From Planctomycetaceae bacterium (GTDB lineage: Bacteria > Planctomycetota > Phycisphaerae > Phycisphaerales > UBA1924): a stretch of DNA of 51,773 nucleotides. The notes beneath the pieces are model-generated. The model made no database searches, was not told the DNA's origin, and was given only the letters and a program-made list of their open reading frames with translations. Location: the NCBI GenBank assembly GCA_027487735.1, contig JAIYDA010000003.1:1-51773 (forward strand), written 5' to 3'. How positions within the stretch are numbered: the stretch's first letter is position 1; every line of letters starts with the position of its first letter. Position numbers and translations under genes: made by a program. Shown piece after piece: positions 8,585-16,458 of the stretch.

Positions 8585-9232
8585 CTACGCCCTCCCGGCG
8601 TCTCGCTCCCAGTCTGCCCACAAACGCAGGGCCAGCATCGTCTTGGCGTCGTCGATCGCCCCGCTCCGGACGCGCCCCAGCACCTCGTCCACGCTCATTG
8701 GCGCCACCACAATCCGCTCGTCCGCGTCCATTTCCCGCGAGCACGGCATAAGTCCTTTTGCGACAAAGAGATGCATCCGCTCGTCCGCCAGCCCCGGCGC
8801 GACAAGAAAGCTCCGCACAAACTCCAGCTTTGTCGCGGTGTAGCCCGTTTCTTCTTCCAACTCGCGGGCGGCGCAGACGCGCGGGTCCTCGCCCGCGTGC
8901 ATCGTGCCTGCGGGCAGCTCCAGCAGCCACGCCTCGAGGCTGATGCGCCAGTTCCAGATCATCACAATCTTGCGCTCCTGCCCCGCCTGTTCCAGCACGG
9001 GCAGCACGAGCACCGATCCGGGGTGCCGAATCACCTCGCGCTGCGTCGTGCCCCCACCTCGCAGCTCCATCGTCACCAGCTCAATGTCATATCTGCTTCC
9101 GCGTCGCAGCAGCTCGCGCCTCGCAGGCGCGAACTGCGCGAGGCCCGAGCCCATGCCCGGTGCGCCCGTTGGCCCAACCCGCGAACTGCACTCGCCTTGC
9201 TCCCGCTCCAGACTATCCTCATTCGCAGGCAT
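8585..9232 (-). CDS. Nudix hydrolase, ADP-ribose pyrophosphatase type
   Basis: A 215-residue cytoplasmic hydrolase with a complete Nudix box at about residues 109-131: GTMHAGE, seven residues, then REL-EEETGY, matching Gx5Ex7REUxEExGU. The flanking sequence (HPGSVLVLPVLE, WLLELPAG) resembles NUDT5/ADP-ribose pyrophosphatase enzymes that split ADP-ribose or related nucleotide sugars to AMP. AGGAG seven bases before the ATG at 9232 fixes the start. It is divergent from the MlaF-type gene, with only 34 bp between start codons. Confidence 0.88.
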   Translation of the reverse strand: MPANEDSLEREQGECSSRVGPTGAPGMGSGLAQFAPARRELLRRGSRYDIELVTMELRGGGTTQREVIRHPGSVLVLPVLEQAGQERKIVMIWNWRISLEAWLLELPAGTMHAGEDPRVCAARELEEETGYTATKLEFVRSFLVAPGLADERMHLFVAKGLMPCSREMDADERIVVAPMSVDEVLGRVRSGAIDDAKTMLALRLWADWERDAGRA

Positions 9233-9266
9233 TGCATCACTCCTACGGAAGTTCAGCATACGCGGC

Positions 9267-10169
9267 ATGGAAGGCTCGCCCACCCTCAAGTTCCCGGCTT
9301 CAGAGCGCCCCCTGGGCGTGCTGCCCGCGCCCGCTCCGGGCGAGGTCGATCGCCGCATCGTCAGGCTCGAGGGCATCTCCAAGCGCTTTGGCTCGCAGCT
9401 CGTGCTCGACGATGTATCGCTGGACTTTGAAGAGGCTCGCACGACCGTGGTCATGGGCCCCAGCGGCTGCGGCAAGAGCGTGACGCTCAAGCACATTGTG
9501 GGCCTTCTCAAGCCCGACGCGGGCGAGGTTTTTTACGATGGTCGCCCACTCAGCGCCCTCAGCGAGCGCGAGCTTGCGCCAGTGCGATTACAGGTGGGGC
9601 TTGTGTTTCAGATGGGCGCGCTGTTTGACTCCCTCAGCGTGCAGGACAACATCGCTTTCCCGCTCGAAGAGCACACCCGCCTCTCTCGCAAGGAGCGCGA
9701 CCACCGCGTGGAAGAGGCGCTCGCGACGGTGGACATGGCAGGCTCGGGCCACAAGCTGCCCGCGCAGCTCTCGGGCGGGCAGAAGAAACGCATCGCCATC
9801 GCCCGTGCCCTCGTCCTGCGCCCGCGCGTCATGCTGTTTGACGAGCCCACCACGGGCCTGGACCCAATTCGCAGCGATGGCATCAACTCGCTCATCCGCA
9901 AGCTGCAGCGCGAGTTCAGCGTCACCAACATCGTCGTGACCCACGACCTGGTGAGCGCCCAGCGCGTCGCCGACCGCGTGGTGATGCTGCTGGGGGGCAA
10001 AGTGGCGGCGGACGGCTCGTGGGACCAGCTTGCCCACAGCACCGACGTTCGCATCCAACACTTCCTCACCGGAACCTACGAGCGCATCGACGACGAAAAC
10101 ATGCCCGAGACCACGATCAACCCCGCAACCGAGCCCAAGTCCAAGCGCCGCCCCACGAGCCAGCCATGA
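9267..10169 (+). CDS. MlaF-type ABC transporter ATPase
   Basis: A 300-residue ATPase. Walker A GPSGCGKS is at about residues 62-69, followed by the Q-loop in VGLVFQMGALFDSLSV, the signature LSGGQKKR, Walker B VMLFDEPTTGLDP and the H-loop THD. The QMGALFDSLSV Q-loop region and close linkage to an MCE protein place it in the MlaF/Ttg2A family, which powers phospholipid movement between inner and outer membranes. The first ~30 and last ~25 residues are extra and probably disordered. It overlaps the next gene by four bases (ATGA). The permease MlaE is not in the window. Confidence 0.9.
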   Translation: MEGSPTLKFPASERPLGVLPAPAPGEVDRRIVRLEGISKRFGSQLVLDDVSLDFEEARTTVVMGPSGCGKSVTLKHIVGLLKPDAGEVFYDGRPLSALSERELAPVRLQVGLVFQMGALFDSLSVQDNIAFPLEEHTRLSRKERDHRVEEALATVDMAGSGHKLPAQLSGGQKKRIAIARALVLRPRVMLFDEPTTGLDPIRSDGINSLIRKLQREFSVTNIVVTHDLVSAQRVADRVVMLLGGKVAADGSWDQLAHSTDVRIQHFLTGTYERIDDENMPETTINPATEPKSKRRPTSQP

Positions 10170-11218
10170 ACCGAACCTTTTGGAGAGATTTTTTGACGGG
10201 TGCCACAGCCATCGCAGGCCTGCTGGGCGTCATCGGTGCGTTCATGCTCTTCGGTGAGCTGCGCTGGCTGACGGAGCGCAGCTACAGCTTCCGCCTGCAG
10301 CTCGACAACGCCGCGGGCCTGGGCGAGACCGGGCCCGTACTGCTCAATGGCGTCAAGGTGGGGTCGATCGCCAAGGTTGAGCCCGACCCGCGCGACGGCA
10401 GCCTCCTCACGCTGCAAGTGCAGACGGACATCAAGATTCCGCGCGAGAGTGTCGTCTCGGTGAACCGCGGATTCGTGGGCGACACGAGCTTGGAGTTTGG
10501 CACGACGAAGCTGACCGACGCACAGCTGGGGGATGTTGTGCAACCGGGTGAGATTTTGCGGGGCGGCGCGCCCTCAACGCTTCTGGGCACGATCGAGAGC
10601 TTGGTGCGCGAGCCCATCGCGAAGCTGAGCAAGACTGCGGAGAGCGTTGATGCGCTCGCCGCTGAATACAAGGTGCTGGGCGAGCGACTGAACGACCTGA
10701 TGGCCCCGCGCACGCTTGCCGATGTGCAGGCGGGCTCACCCCCCAACGTCCGCAGCACCATCCAGCGGCTGGACAGCGCGATGGCGAGCGCGCAGGTGTG
10801 GCTGGATGATGCCAAGCTGCGCTCTCGCGTCGAGGGCGTGCTCGCGAATGCCGAGACGCTCACGACCGACGCCAAGTCGCTGCTCGACACGTGGACAAAG
10901 GCGGGCGCAAGCGTCGAGACCACGGCCGCCGACGCACGCCAGCAGGTTGCGCAGCTTCGGACCGACCTGCAGGCTTCGACACAGGAGCTGGTGACGAAGG
11001 CCAGCAGTGCGCTCGCGCAGGTGCAGCAGGCGGGCACCGAGCTTGCAACGCTTGTCGAGAACGTGAACCAGGGGCAGGGCACGCTGGGGCAGCTCGCGAC
11101 CAACCCCGATCTCTACCGCTCGCTCGACGCTGCGGCTGCGAAGCTCGAGCGCACGCTCGAGGAAGCTCGCCTGCTCGTCGAGAAGTTCCGAGCCGAGGGC
11201 GTCAAGCTCAAGCTCTGA
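10166..11218 (+). CDS. MlaD-type MCE-domain lipid-transport protein
   Basis: A 350-residue protein with one N-terminal membrane anchor (about residues 12-32) and an MCE domain at about 40-125, containing AAGLGETGPVLLNGVKVG and an EFGTTKL strand. A long helical, coiled-coil-like region to the C-terminus has repeated Ala/Gln/Leu heptads. MlaD-type proteins form a periplasmic hexameric ring that passes lipid from the ABC transporter. Co-translated with the ATPase through the ATGA overlap. The long helical tail resembles MCE proteins whose helices form a barrel or tunnel. Confidence 0.88.
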   Translation: MNRTFWRDFLTGATAIAGLLGVIGAFMLFGELRWLTERSYSFRLQLDNAAGLGETGPVLLNGVKVGSIAKVEPDPRDGSLLTLQVQTDIKIPRESVVSVNRGFVGDTSLEFGTTKLTDAQLGDVVQPGEILRGGAPSTLLGTIESLVREPIAKLSKTAESVDALAAEYKVLGERLNDLMAPRTLADVQAGSPPNVRSTIQRLDSAMASAQVWLDDAKLRSRVEGVLANAETLTTDAKSLLDTWTKAGASVETTAADARQQVAQLRTDLQASTQELVTKASSALAQVQQAGTELATLVENVNQGQGTLGQLATNPDLYRSLDAAAAKLERTLEEARLLVEKFRAEGVKLKL

Positions 11219-11284
11219 CAGTCGTGCTGCGATTCTTGTGCTCTGCTCTCGTGCTCCGCCGAAACGACCGAAACCTGAACACCC

Positions 11285-12454
11285 ATGGGCATCTACGACC
11301 GCGATTATGTCTTCCGCAAGCAGCGCTCGGGCCTCACGGTCACGGCGTGGCTCATCCTCATCTGCTCGTCCATCTTTCTGTTGCAGTTCATCTTCGAGCG
11401 CGGCGCTGGGCTGGGCTGGCCCGTCTACGTCCGCGATGTGCTGACCAACCCCAATGCCGCGCAGGTGGGCGTGCGCGAGCAAGGGGACTTCAAGTCCCCG
11501 CTCGGCAACGCCGTGAACATGCGCAGGGTGGGCGAGGTGGGAAGCAAGTCGCTGGTCAACGCTCAGGGCGAGGTCGTGGGCGAGCGCTTGTATGCCTCAC
11601 GCGACATGCTCACGGCTTTCGGGCACTTCTCAACCTACGCGGGCGTGCTGCGGCTTGAGGTCTGGCGGCTCATCACGTTTCAGTTTCTGCACGGCAGCAT
11701 TCTGCACATCCTGTTCAACATGCTGGGCCTCTGGACCTTCGGGCGCCTTGTGGAGGAGCACCTGGGCTCCAAGCGATACCTCGCGTTCTATCTCATGTGC
11801 GGCATCGCGGGCGGGCTGATGTACCTGCTTCTCAACCTTGCGGGATATGTCGCCTTCGCCACCACCGGAGCAACTGTGCCGGGATTGCTCGTGCAGCACG
11901 TCGCGACGCCCCTCATCGGCGCGAGCGCGGGCGTGTTTGGCGTCATCGTTGCGTCGGCAAAGATCGCCCCCAACGACCAGGTGAGTTTCTTCGGGCTCAT
12001 TCCCATGAAGCTCAGCCACTTTGCATACGGCTACGTCATTCTGTCGTTGCTCATGCTGCTGTTCGGTGCGCGCAACGCGGGGGGCGAAGCGGCCCACCTG
12101 GGCGGCGCGATCGCGGGGTTCTACTTCATTCGCAACAGCCATCTGCTGCGAGACTTCTTCGACATCTTCGGGCGTGCGAAGGGCAGCATGCAGAACAAGG
12201 TGCGTGCGGCGCGAGGCCCCAAGCTCCGCATCGTGGGTGAGCCCTTGCCACAGCAAACGGAGGAACGCTCAGCATCGGTCCCCGGTGGCCCGGCTGCTCA
12301 AGCCTCCAAGCCCAAGCGCGAGATGCCCGCGAACTTGCGAGCCGCGATGGACGCGGCCCTCGCGAAGCAGATGGCCAGCGGCACCGACAGCCTGACGAGC
12401 GAAGAGCTGGAAGCGCTCCGCAAGGCCACGGCGTGGCTGCAATCAAATGGGTAG
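11285..12454 (+). CDS. Rhomboid-family intramembrane serine protease
   Basis: A 389-residue protein with about six membrane spans. The rhomboid fold is marked by WRLITFQFLHGSILHILFN, the serine motif GASAGVFG near residue 212, and the catalytic His in EAAHLGGAIAGF near 270. The loop between the first two spans is unusually long (about residues 45-110). The C-terminal ~110 residues are cytosolic and basic, ending in a short helical segment. Rhomboids cleave membrane-anchored substrates; none can be predicted here. It follows the MCE gene by 66 bp on the same strand and could be in the same transcript. No clear ribosome-binding site is seen. Confidence 0.9.
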   Translation: MGIYDRDYVFRKQRSGLTVTAWLILICSSIFLLQFIFERGAGLGWPVYVRDVLTNPNAAQVGVREQGDFKSPLGNAVNMRRVGEVGSKSLVNAQGEVVGERLYASRDMLTAFGHFSTYAGVLRLEVWRLITFQFLHGSILHILFNMLGLWTFGRLVEEHLGSKRYLAFYLMCGIAGGLMYLLLNLAGYVAFATTGATVPGLLVQHVATPLIGASAGVFGVIVASAKIAPNDQVSFFGLIPMKLSHFAYGYVILSLLMLLFGARNAGGEAAHLGGAIAGFYFIRNSHLLRDFFDIFGRAKGSMQNKVRAARGPKLRIVGEPLPQQTEERSASVPGGPAAQASKPKREMPANLRAAMDAALAKQMASGTDSLTSEELEALRKATAWLQSNG

Positions 12455-12569
12455 TTCGGAGGCTCGCTTCGAGCGGCGCCTTGAGACGAGCGATCAGCGA
12501 CAAGCGAGCAGGACAGTTCACTCTGCAAGTACAAACGGCTCGGTGCGAGCTCGGCGCGTGACCTAGCTT

Positions 12570-13061
12570 TCACGCGCTCGGGCGATACGCCTCGATCGCG
12601 GGCGTGCCCTTGCCCCGGCGGCGCACCGTGCCGCGCGGCTCCTTCGCGATCGTGAGCGAGTCGAGATACAGCCTTAGTTGCCGCGGGCTGAAGCCCTGCA
12701 AGAAGGCGTGGCTCGCGGTGGGGTTTGCCTCGATGACCTGCGCGATGAGGCGGGCCTTGATCGCCATCTGCGTGGGCGAGAGCTCGCGGGTGTCGTCGCT
12801 GAGGCGATGGGCGTGCAGCTTGTCGAGCATCGCGTCGAGCGAGTCGGGTTGGGTTGAGGTGCCGTCGGTCATGCCAGCTTCGCTCGGGCTCGCGCTGTCG
12901 CTGCCAGGGTCGTGCATGCCCGCGAGCAGCAGCTCGGGCGAGGCGGGTGCTGGGAGTGACCGGCGGTGCAGGGTGGGCTCGCGCCGCTCATCGCGGCGGT
13001 CGTCACGCGAGGCTTCTTGGGCGGGCTCGACGCGATCCATCCGCATGACGAACGTTCGCAT
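12570..13061 (-). CDS. Hypothetical basic protein
   Basis: An unrecognised protein of 163 aa from the chosen start. The N-terminal half is polar and probably disordered. The C-terminal 80 residues are helical and end in a basic segment (PRGTVRRRGKGTPAIEAYRPSA). The start is uncertain: ATG 13061 has GGAAGG seven bases upstream, whereas in-frame ATG 13136 and a TTG further up have no obvious ribosome-binding site. The C-terminal helix-rich region with a basic tail could bind nucleic acid, but this is only a composition argument. Divergent from the dehydrogenase at 13292. Confidence 0.5.
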   Translation of the reverse strand: MRTFVMRMDRVEPAQEASRDDRRDERREPTLHRRSLPAPASPELLLAGMHDPGSDSASPSEAGMTDGTSTQPDSLDAMLDKLHAHRLSDDTRELSPTQMAIKARLIAQVIEANPTASHAFLQGFSPRQLRLYLDSLTIAKEPRGTVRRRGKGTPAIEAYRPSA

Positions 13062-13278
13062 GCCGCTGCCTTCCGCCCGCGCGTGCTCATCTTGCGCGAA
13101 GTCGGCAGGGCCTGCGCCCGTGGGCGTCAGTCGCATGCGGGGCTTGCGCGGTTGGTCGTCCGAAGTGTCGTGCGGCACGGCGGTGGTCCTTGTCGAGGGG
13201 CGTTGCTGGGCGCGAGGTGCGTCGCGGAGTGATGTCCGCAAAGGGCGTGCCGTCCTGCCGCGCGCCCGCTCCTTTTCC

Positions 13279-13284
13279 TACACT
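13279..13284 (+). promoter_or_regulatory. Candidate -10 (TACACT) of the dehydrogenase gene
   Basis: TACACT, seven bases, then ATG 13292. No Shine-Dalgarno site is present (the gap is CACCCCC), so a leaderless transcript is inferred. Confidence 0.4.
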
Positions 13285-13291
13285 CACCCCC

Positions 13292-14164
13292 ATGTCAAAC
13301 TCTCCCATCTCCACTCTCGGCGTTCTCGGCGCGGGCCAAATGGGCGGCGGCATCGCCCAGGTCGCGGCTATGGCGGGCATCAACGTCAAGGTCTTCGACA
13401 GCTTTCCCGGCGCGCTCGACAAGTGCAAGGCCGTGCACGCCAAGAGCCTTGCGAAGCTCGTTGAGAAGGCCAAGCTCACCAAGGACGCGGCCGATGCAGC
13501 CGCGGCTCGCATCAGCTTCGTTGCATCGCTCGATCAGCTCACGGGCTGCGACTGGGTGGTCGAAGCCGTGATCGAAGACGTCCGCGTGAAGAAGGACCTG
13601 CTCGCGAAGCTCGCCGCGATGTATCCGAGCGACGATGTCGTGCTCGCGACCAACACCAGCAGCATCAGCATCACCGACCTTGCTACGGCAGCGGGCAGCA
13701 CCGCCCATCGCGTCGTCGGCATGCACTTCTTCAACCCCGTGCCCCTCATGCAGCTGGTCGAGGTGATCCCGGGCATCCAGACTTCGCCCGCCGTCGTCGA
13801 ACGCACCATCGCGCTTGCGACCGCCATGGGCAAGACGCCCCTGCGAGCGAACGACCGAGCGGGCTTCATCTCCAACCGCGTGCTCATGCCCATGATCAAC
13901 GAGGCCTTCTACGCGTGGATGGAGGGCGTAGCCGAGCCGCAAGCCATCGACGGCATCATGAAGCTTGGGTGCAACTTCCCCATGGGCCCGCTGCGCCTCG
14001 CAGACTTCATTGGCCTCGACACCTGCGTGCACATCATGAACGTTCTCGCCGACGGGCTGAACAACGACCGCTACCGCGCCTGCCCGCTGCTCAAGCAGCT
14101 GGTGATCGCGGGCCGCCTGGGCGACAAGACAGGGCGCGGCGTGTTCGAGTATCCGGCGAAGTAG
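13292..14164 (+). CDS. 3-hydroxyacyl-CoA (3-hydroxybutyryl-CoA) dehydrogenase
   Basis: A 290-residue NAD-dependent dehydrogenase of the Hbd/FadB2 family, which oxidises 3-hydroxyacyl-CoA in fatty-acid or butanoate metabolism. The Rossmann motif GAGQMGGGIAQ lies near residues 10-20. The catalytic His is in HFFNPVPLMQLVEVIPG, paired with the following Glu. The NRAGFISNRVLMPMINEA block starts the C-terminal dimerisation domain. Length matches single-domain Hbd enzymes. It has no obvious pathway partner nearby. Confidence 0.93.
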   Translation: MSNSPISTLGVLGAGQMGGGIAQVAAMAGINVKVFDSFPGALDKCKAVHAKSLAKLVEKAKLTKDAADAAAARISFVASLDQLTGCDWVVEAVIEDVRVKKDLLAKLAAMYPSDDVVLATNTSSISITDLATAAGSTAHRVVGMHFFNPVPLMQLVEVIPGIQTSPAVVERTIALATAMGKTPLRANDRAGFISNRVLMPMINEAFYAWMEGVAEPQAIDGIMKLGCNFPMGPLRLADFIGLDTCVHIMNVLADGLNNDRYRACPLLKQLVIAGRLGDKTGRGVFEYPAK

Positions 14165-14308
14165 TGGGGCCGGGTAGTTGGGCCGGTAGTCGCGACAAGG
14201 AGTCGTGCATACTGGTGGGGCGGGCGTCTCGCCCGCCATCTCGTCTCTCATCACTCCCCCAAAACTCTCTCTCCCCGCCGCGCACGCATCGTCCACCCGA
14301 AAGCCCCC

Positions 14309-14593
14309 ATGCCCCGTCGCCCCAGACTCGCTCTCATCTCCCTCGCCTCACTCTGCACGCTCGCGCTGCTTGGCGGCTGCTACCAGCACGTCGTGAGCGC
14401 CAAGGGCATGGGCGCCTCGCGCCACCGCGTGCAAGAGAGCGAGCGCTCCAACACCGCCGCCGACCGCGCGTTCGACTCGCTCTTTGGCACGCCCCAGCCC
14501 GCAAGCCGGTGGGAGCAGCCCCCGAGCAGTCCAAGCCGCCCGCTGCCAGCGCCCCGCCCCGTGACGGCTGGAAAGCAGGCGCCGAAGAACTGA
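14309..14593 (+). CDS. Small predicted lipoprotein
   Basis: A 94-residue protein whose first 24 residues form a lipoprotein signal (basic MPRRPRL, hydrophobic core, lipobox LGGC with Cys24). The mature part is polar and Pro-rich at the end, with no recognised family. It lies between the dehydrogenase and nuoB on the plus strand. Membrane anchoring is well supported; the function is unknown. Confidence 0.65.
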   Translation: MPRRPRLALISLASLCTLALLGGCYQHVVSAKGMGASRHRVQESERSNTAADRAFDSLFGTPQPASRWEQPPSSPSRPLPAPRPVTAGKQAPKN

Positions 14594-14787
14594 GGTCTTT
14601 CGCCCCCGTCCTTTCCCCGGTCTGCCGCGCAAGTTGGCACGTCCCACACAACACCCGCCCACACCAGCCGCCCATGCGTGATAAACTGCACGGTCGCGAG
14701 CCTCGCGCCGGGCCCCTCGGTTCATCCGATCGGGCCTGCGTGTCGAAGCATCGGGCAGGTGGAAGCGTCGACTAGGAGCATTCGTCC

Positions 14788-15354
14788 ATGGGTCTTGAAG
14801 CAGCACTCCCCGCAGAAGGTTTTCTTACTACCCAGCTCCGCCACGTCATCAACTGGGCGCGGCGCAGCAGCCTCTGGCCCATGCCCTTCGCCACCGCATG
14901 CTGCGGCATCGAGCTCATGGCCACGGCGTGCAGCCGCTACGACCTCGCCCGCTTTGGTGCCGAGGTCATGCGCTTCAGCCCGCGCCAGGCAGACTTGCTG
15001 ATCGTCGCCGGTCGCATCAGCATCAAGACGATGCCCGTGCTGCAACGCATCTACGAGCAGATGCCCGAGCCCAAGTGGGTCATCAGCATGGGCGCGTGCG
15101 CCAGCACGGGCGGCGTGTTCGACACCTACGCCGTGGTGCAAGGGTGCGACCAGTTCATCCCCGTGGACGTCTATGTGCCCGGGTGCCCGCCCCGCCCTGA
15201 GCAGCTCATCGAGGGCGTCATGGCGATCCAGCGCTACATCGATCAGGAAGGCATGCCACCCATGAACGGCGGCAAGCGCGTGCCGCTGGGCCTCGTGGTG
15301 CAGCCCACGCACAGCCCGAAGGCGCAGCCGGTGGGGCTGACAGTCGGGGCTTAA
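14788..15354 (+). CDS. nuoB: NADH-quinone oxidoreductase subunit B
   Basis: A 188-residue subunit of respiratory complex I that carries the terminal [4Fe-4S] cluster N2, next to the quinone site. All four ligand cysteines are visible: Cys38 and Cys39 in [12 protein letters not shown], Cys104 in [10 protein letters not shown] and Cys133 in [15 protein letters not shown] lies nine bases before the ATG. Unlike the usual nuoABCD operon, no other nuo gene flanks it: a small lipoprotein precedes it and an FRG-domain gene follows. Confidence 0.95.
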   Translation: MGLEAALPAEGFLTTQLRHVINWARRSSLWPMPFATACCGIELMATACSRYDLARFGAEVMRFSPRQADLLIVAGRISIKTMPVLQRIYEQMPEPKWVISMGACASTGGVFDTYAVVQGCDQFIPVDVYVPGCPPRPEQLIEGVMAIQRYIDQEGMPPMNGGKRVPLGLVVQPTHSPKAQPVGLTVGA

Positions 15355-15390
15355 GGGCCCGGCGTTGAGGACAGCAAGTCCGTCTGCTTC

Positions 15391-16131
15391 GTGACAAGCG
15401 TCGACATGCTCACGCGACCCTGCCAAGACTGGAAGCACTTTCAAGCCAGGCTCGACAGCTACTTCACGCTGCCGATGGCGGCTCGCGACCGGTTCATCTT
15501 CCGTGGACAAGCATCCTCGAAGTGGTCGCTCACGACCACGCTCGATCGATTTTGCTTGGATGACGGGCTCATGCAACGGAGAGAGGACACCGAGCAGGCA
15601 CTGCTCTCGGCCTTTCGTGAGGGCATGCGTGCGATCGATTCTTCGGTTGCTGAGCTCGATTCCATCGAGCACGTGATGACGATTGCTCGCCACGCCGGTT
15701 TGCCGTCATCGATTATGGATTGGACACACTCGCCCTATATCGCGGCGTACTTTGCTTTCGCCAAGACGTTTCCGCACAACCCGCACGACACCGTTTCGAT
15801 CTGGTGCGTTGACTGCTCCAAGCTCGATGACAACCTCGTCGAGGCTATTCAGGTCATCGACGCCAGCGTGACGCTTTCCAGAAACCCGAGAGCGAATGCC
15901 CAGCAGGCCGTTGCCGTCCGCGTCCTCGACGGCAGTTCGCCGCTGGAAGTGCTTCTGCCCGAAGACTCGCTGCGGCGCTTTGATCTTCCGGCGTCCGAAG
16001 CGTCGGTGACATTGCAGAGGCTTGAGGCAATGCGTATCGATGCTGCCGAACTGCTGGGTGGTGTCGAGGGTGTCGTGAGTCACGCCGCCTGGCGGACTAC
16101 CATTCGGCTCGCACAGGGAGACAGCCCATGA
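15391..16131 (+). CDS. FRG-domain protein
   Basis: A 246-residue protein with the FRG-domain hallmarks: DRFIFRGQASSKWSL at about residues 33-47 and ARHAGLPSSIMDWTHSP near 99-115, followed by an aromatic-rich helix (YIAAYFAF). FRG domains are named for this Phe-Arg-Gly motif; their biochemical role is unsettled and many occur in accessory regions. The start is GTG 15391 or ATG 15406; neither has a clear ribosome-binding site. It overlaps the next gene by four bases. Third-position GC looks lower than in the housekeeping genes around it, which hints at horizontal acquisition. Confidence 0.8.
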   Translation: MTSVDMLTRPCQDWKHFQARLDSYFTLPMAARDRFIFRGQASSKWSLTTTLDRFCLDDGLMQRREDTEQALLSAFREGMRAIDSSVAELDSIEHVMTIARHAGLPSSIMDWTHSPYIAAYFAFAKTFPHNPHDTVSIWCVDCSKLDDNLVEAIQVIDASVTLSRNPRANAQQAVAVRVLDGSSPLEVLLPEDSLRRFDLPASEASVTLQRLEAMRIDAAELLGGVEGVVSHAAWRTTIRLAQGDSP

Positions 16132-16415
16132 ACACGGGGACCGACGACTTCTGGAGCATCCCTGCAAACGATGGCTTCGATCAGCTTCTGATCCGAGTCT
16201 ATCGTGACGTCGCAAAGCCGCTCGACAGTCTTCCGTACACGTCCGACTTCGAAGAGCTGTATCGTGAGCTGCTCGAGCAACTGCGGAATATGAAAACGCA
16301 CGGGCAACCCGAGGTGCCAACGACGACGCCCACGAAGGCGGAAGTGTTCCGTCGCCTCGCGACGCTGCGTAAGTCGGGCAGATTGCCCACGCTGTTTTTG
16401 CCGCGAGCAAGCTGA
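16128..16415 (+). CDS. Small partner protein of the FRG gene
   Basis: A 95-residue acidic-to-neutral protein, not recognised. It starts within the FRG stop codon (ATGA at 16128-16131), so the pair is translationally coupled. A helical segment (about residues 40-55, FEELYRELLEQLRN) is followed by a Thr/Pro linker and a basic C-terminal helix (KAEVFRRLATLRKSGR). It could act as a regulator, antidote or subunit for the FRG protein; the sequence does not distinguish these. Confidence 0.6.
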   Translation: MNTGTDDFWSIPANDGFDQLLIRVYRDVAKPLDSLPYTSDFEELYRELLEQLRNMKTHGQPEVPTTTPTKAEVFRRLATLRKSGRLPTLFLPRAS

Positions 16416-16458
16416 CGGCTTGGTCGCGTTTCGTAACGACCTTGAGCGGTCAGACGCT

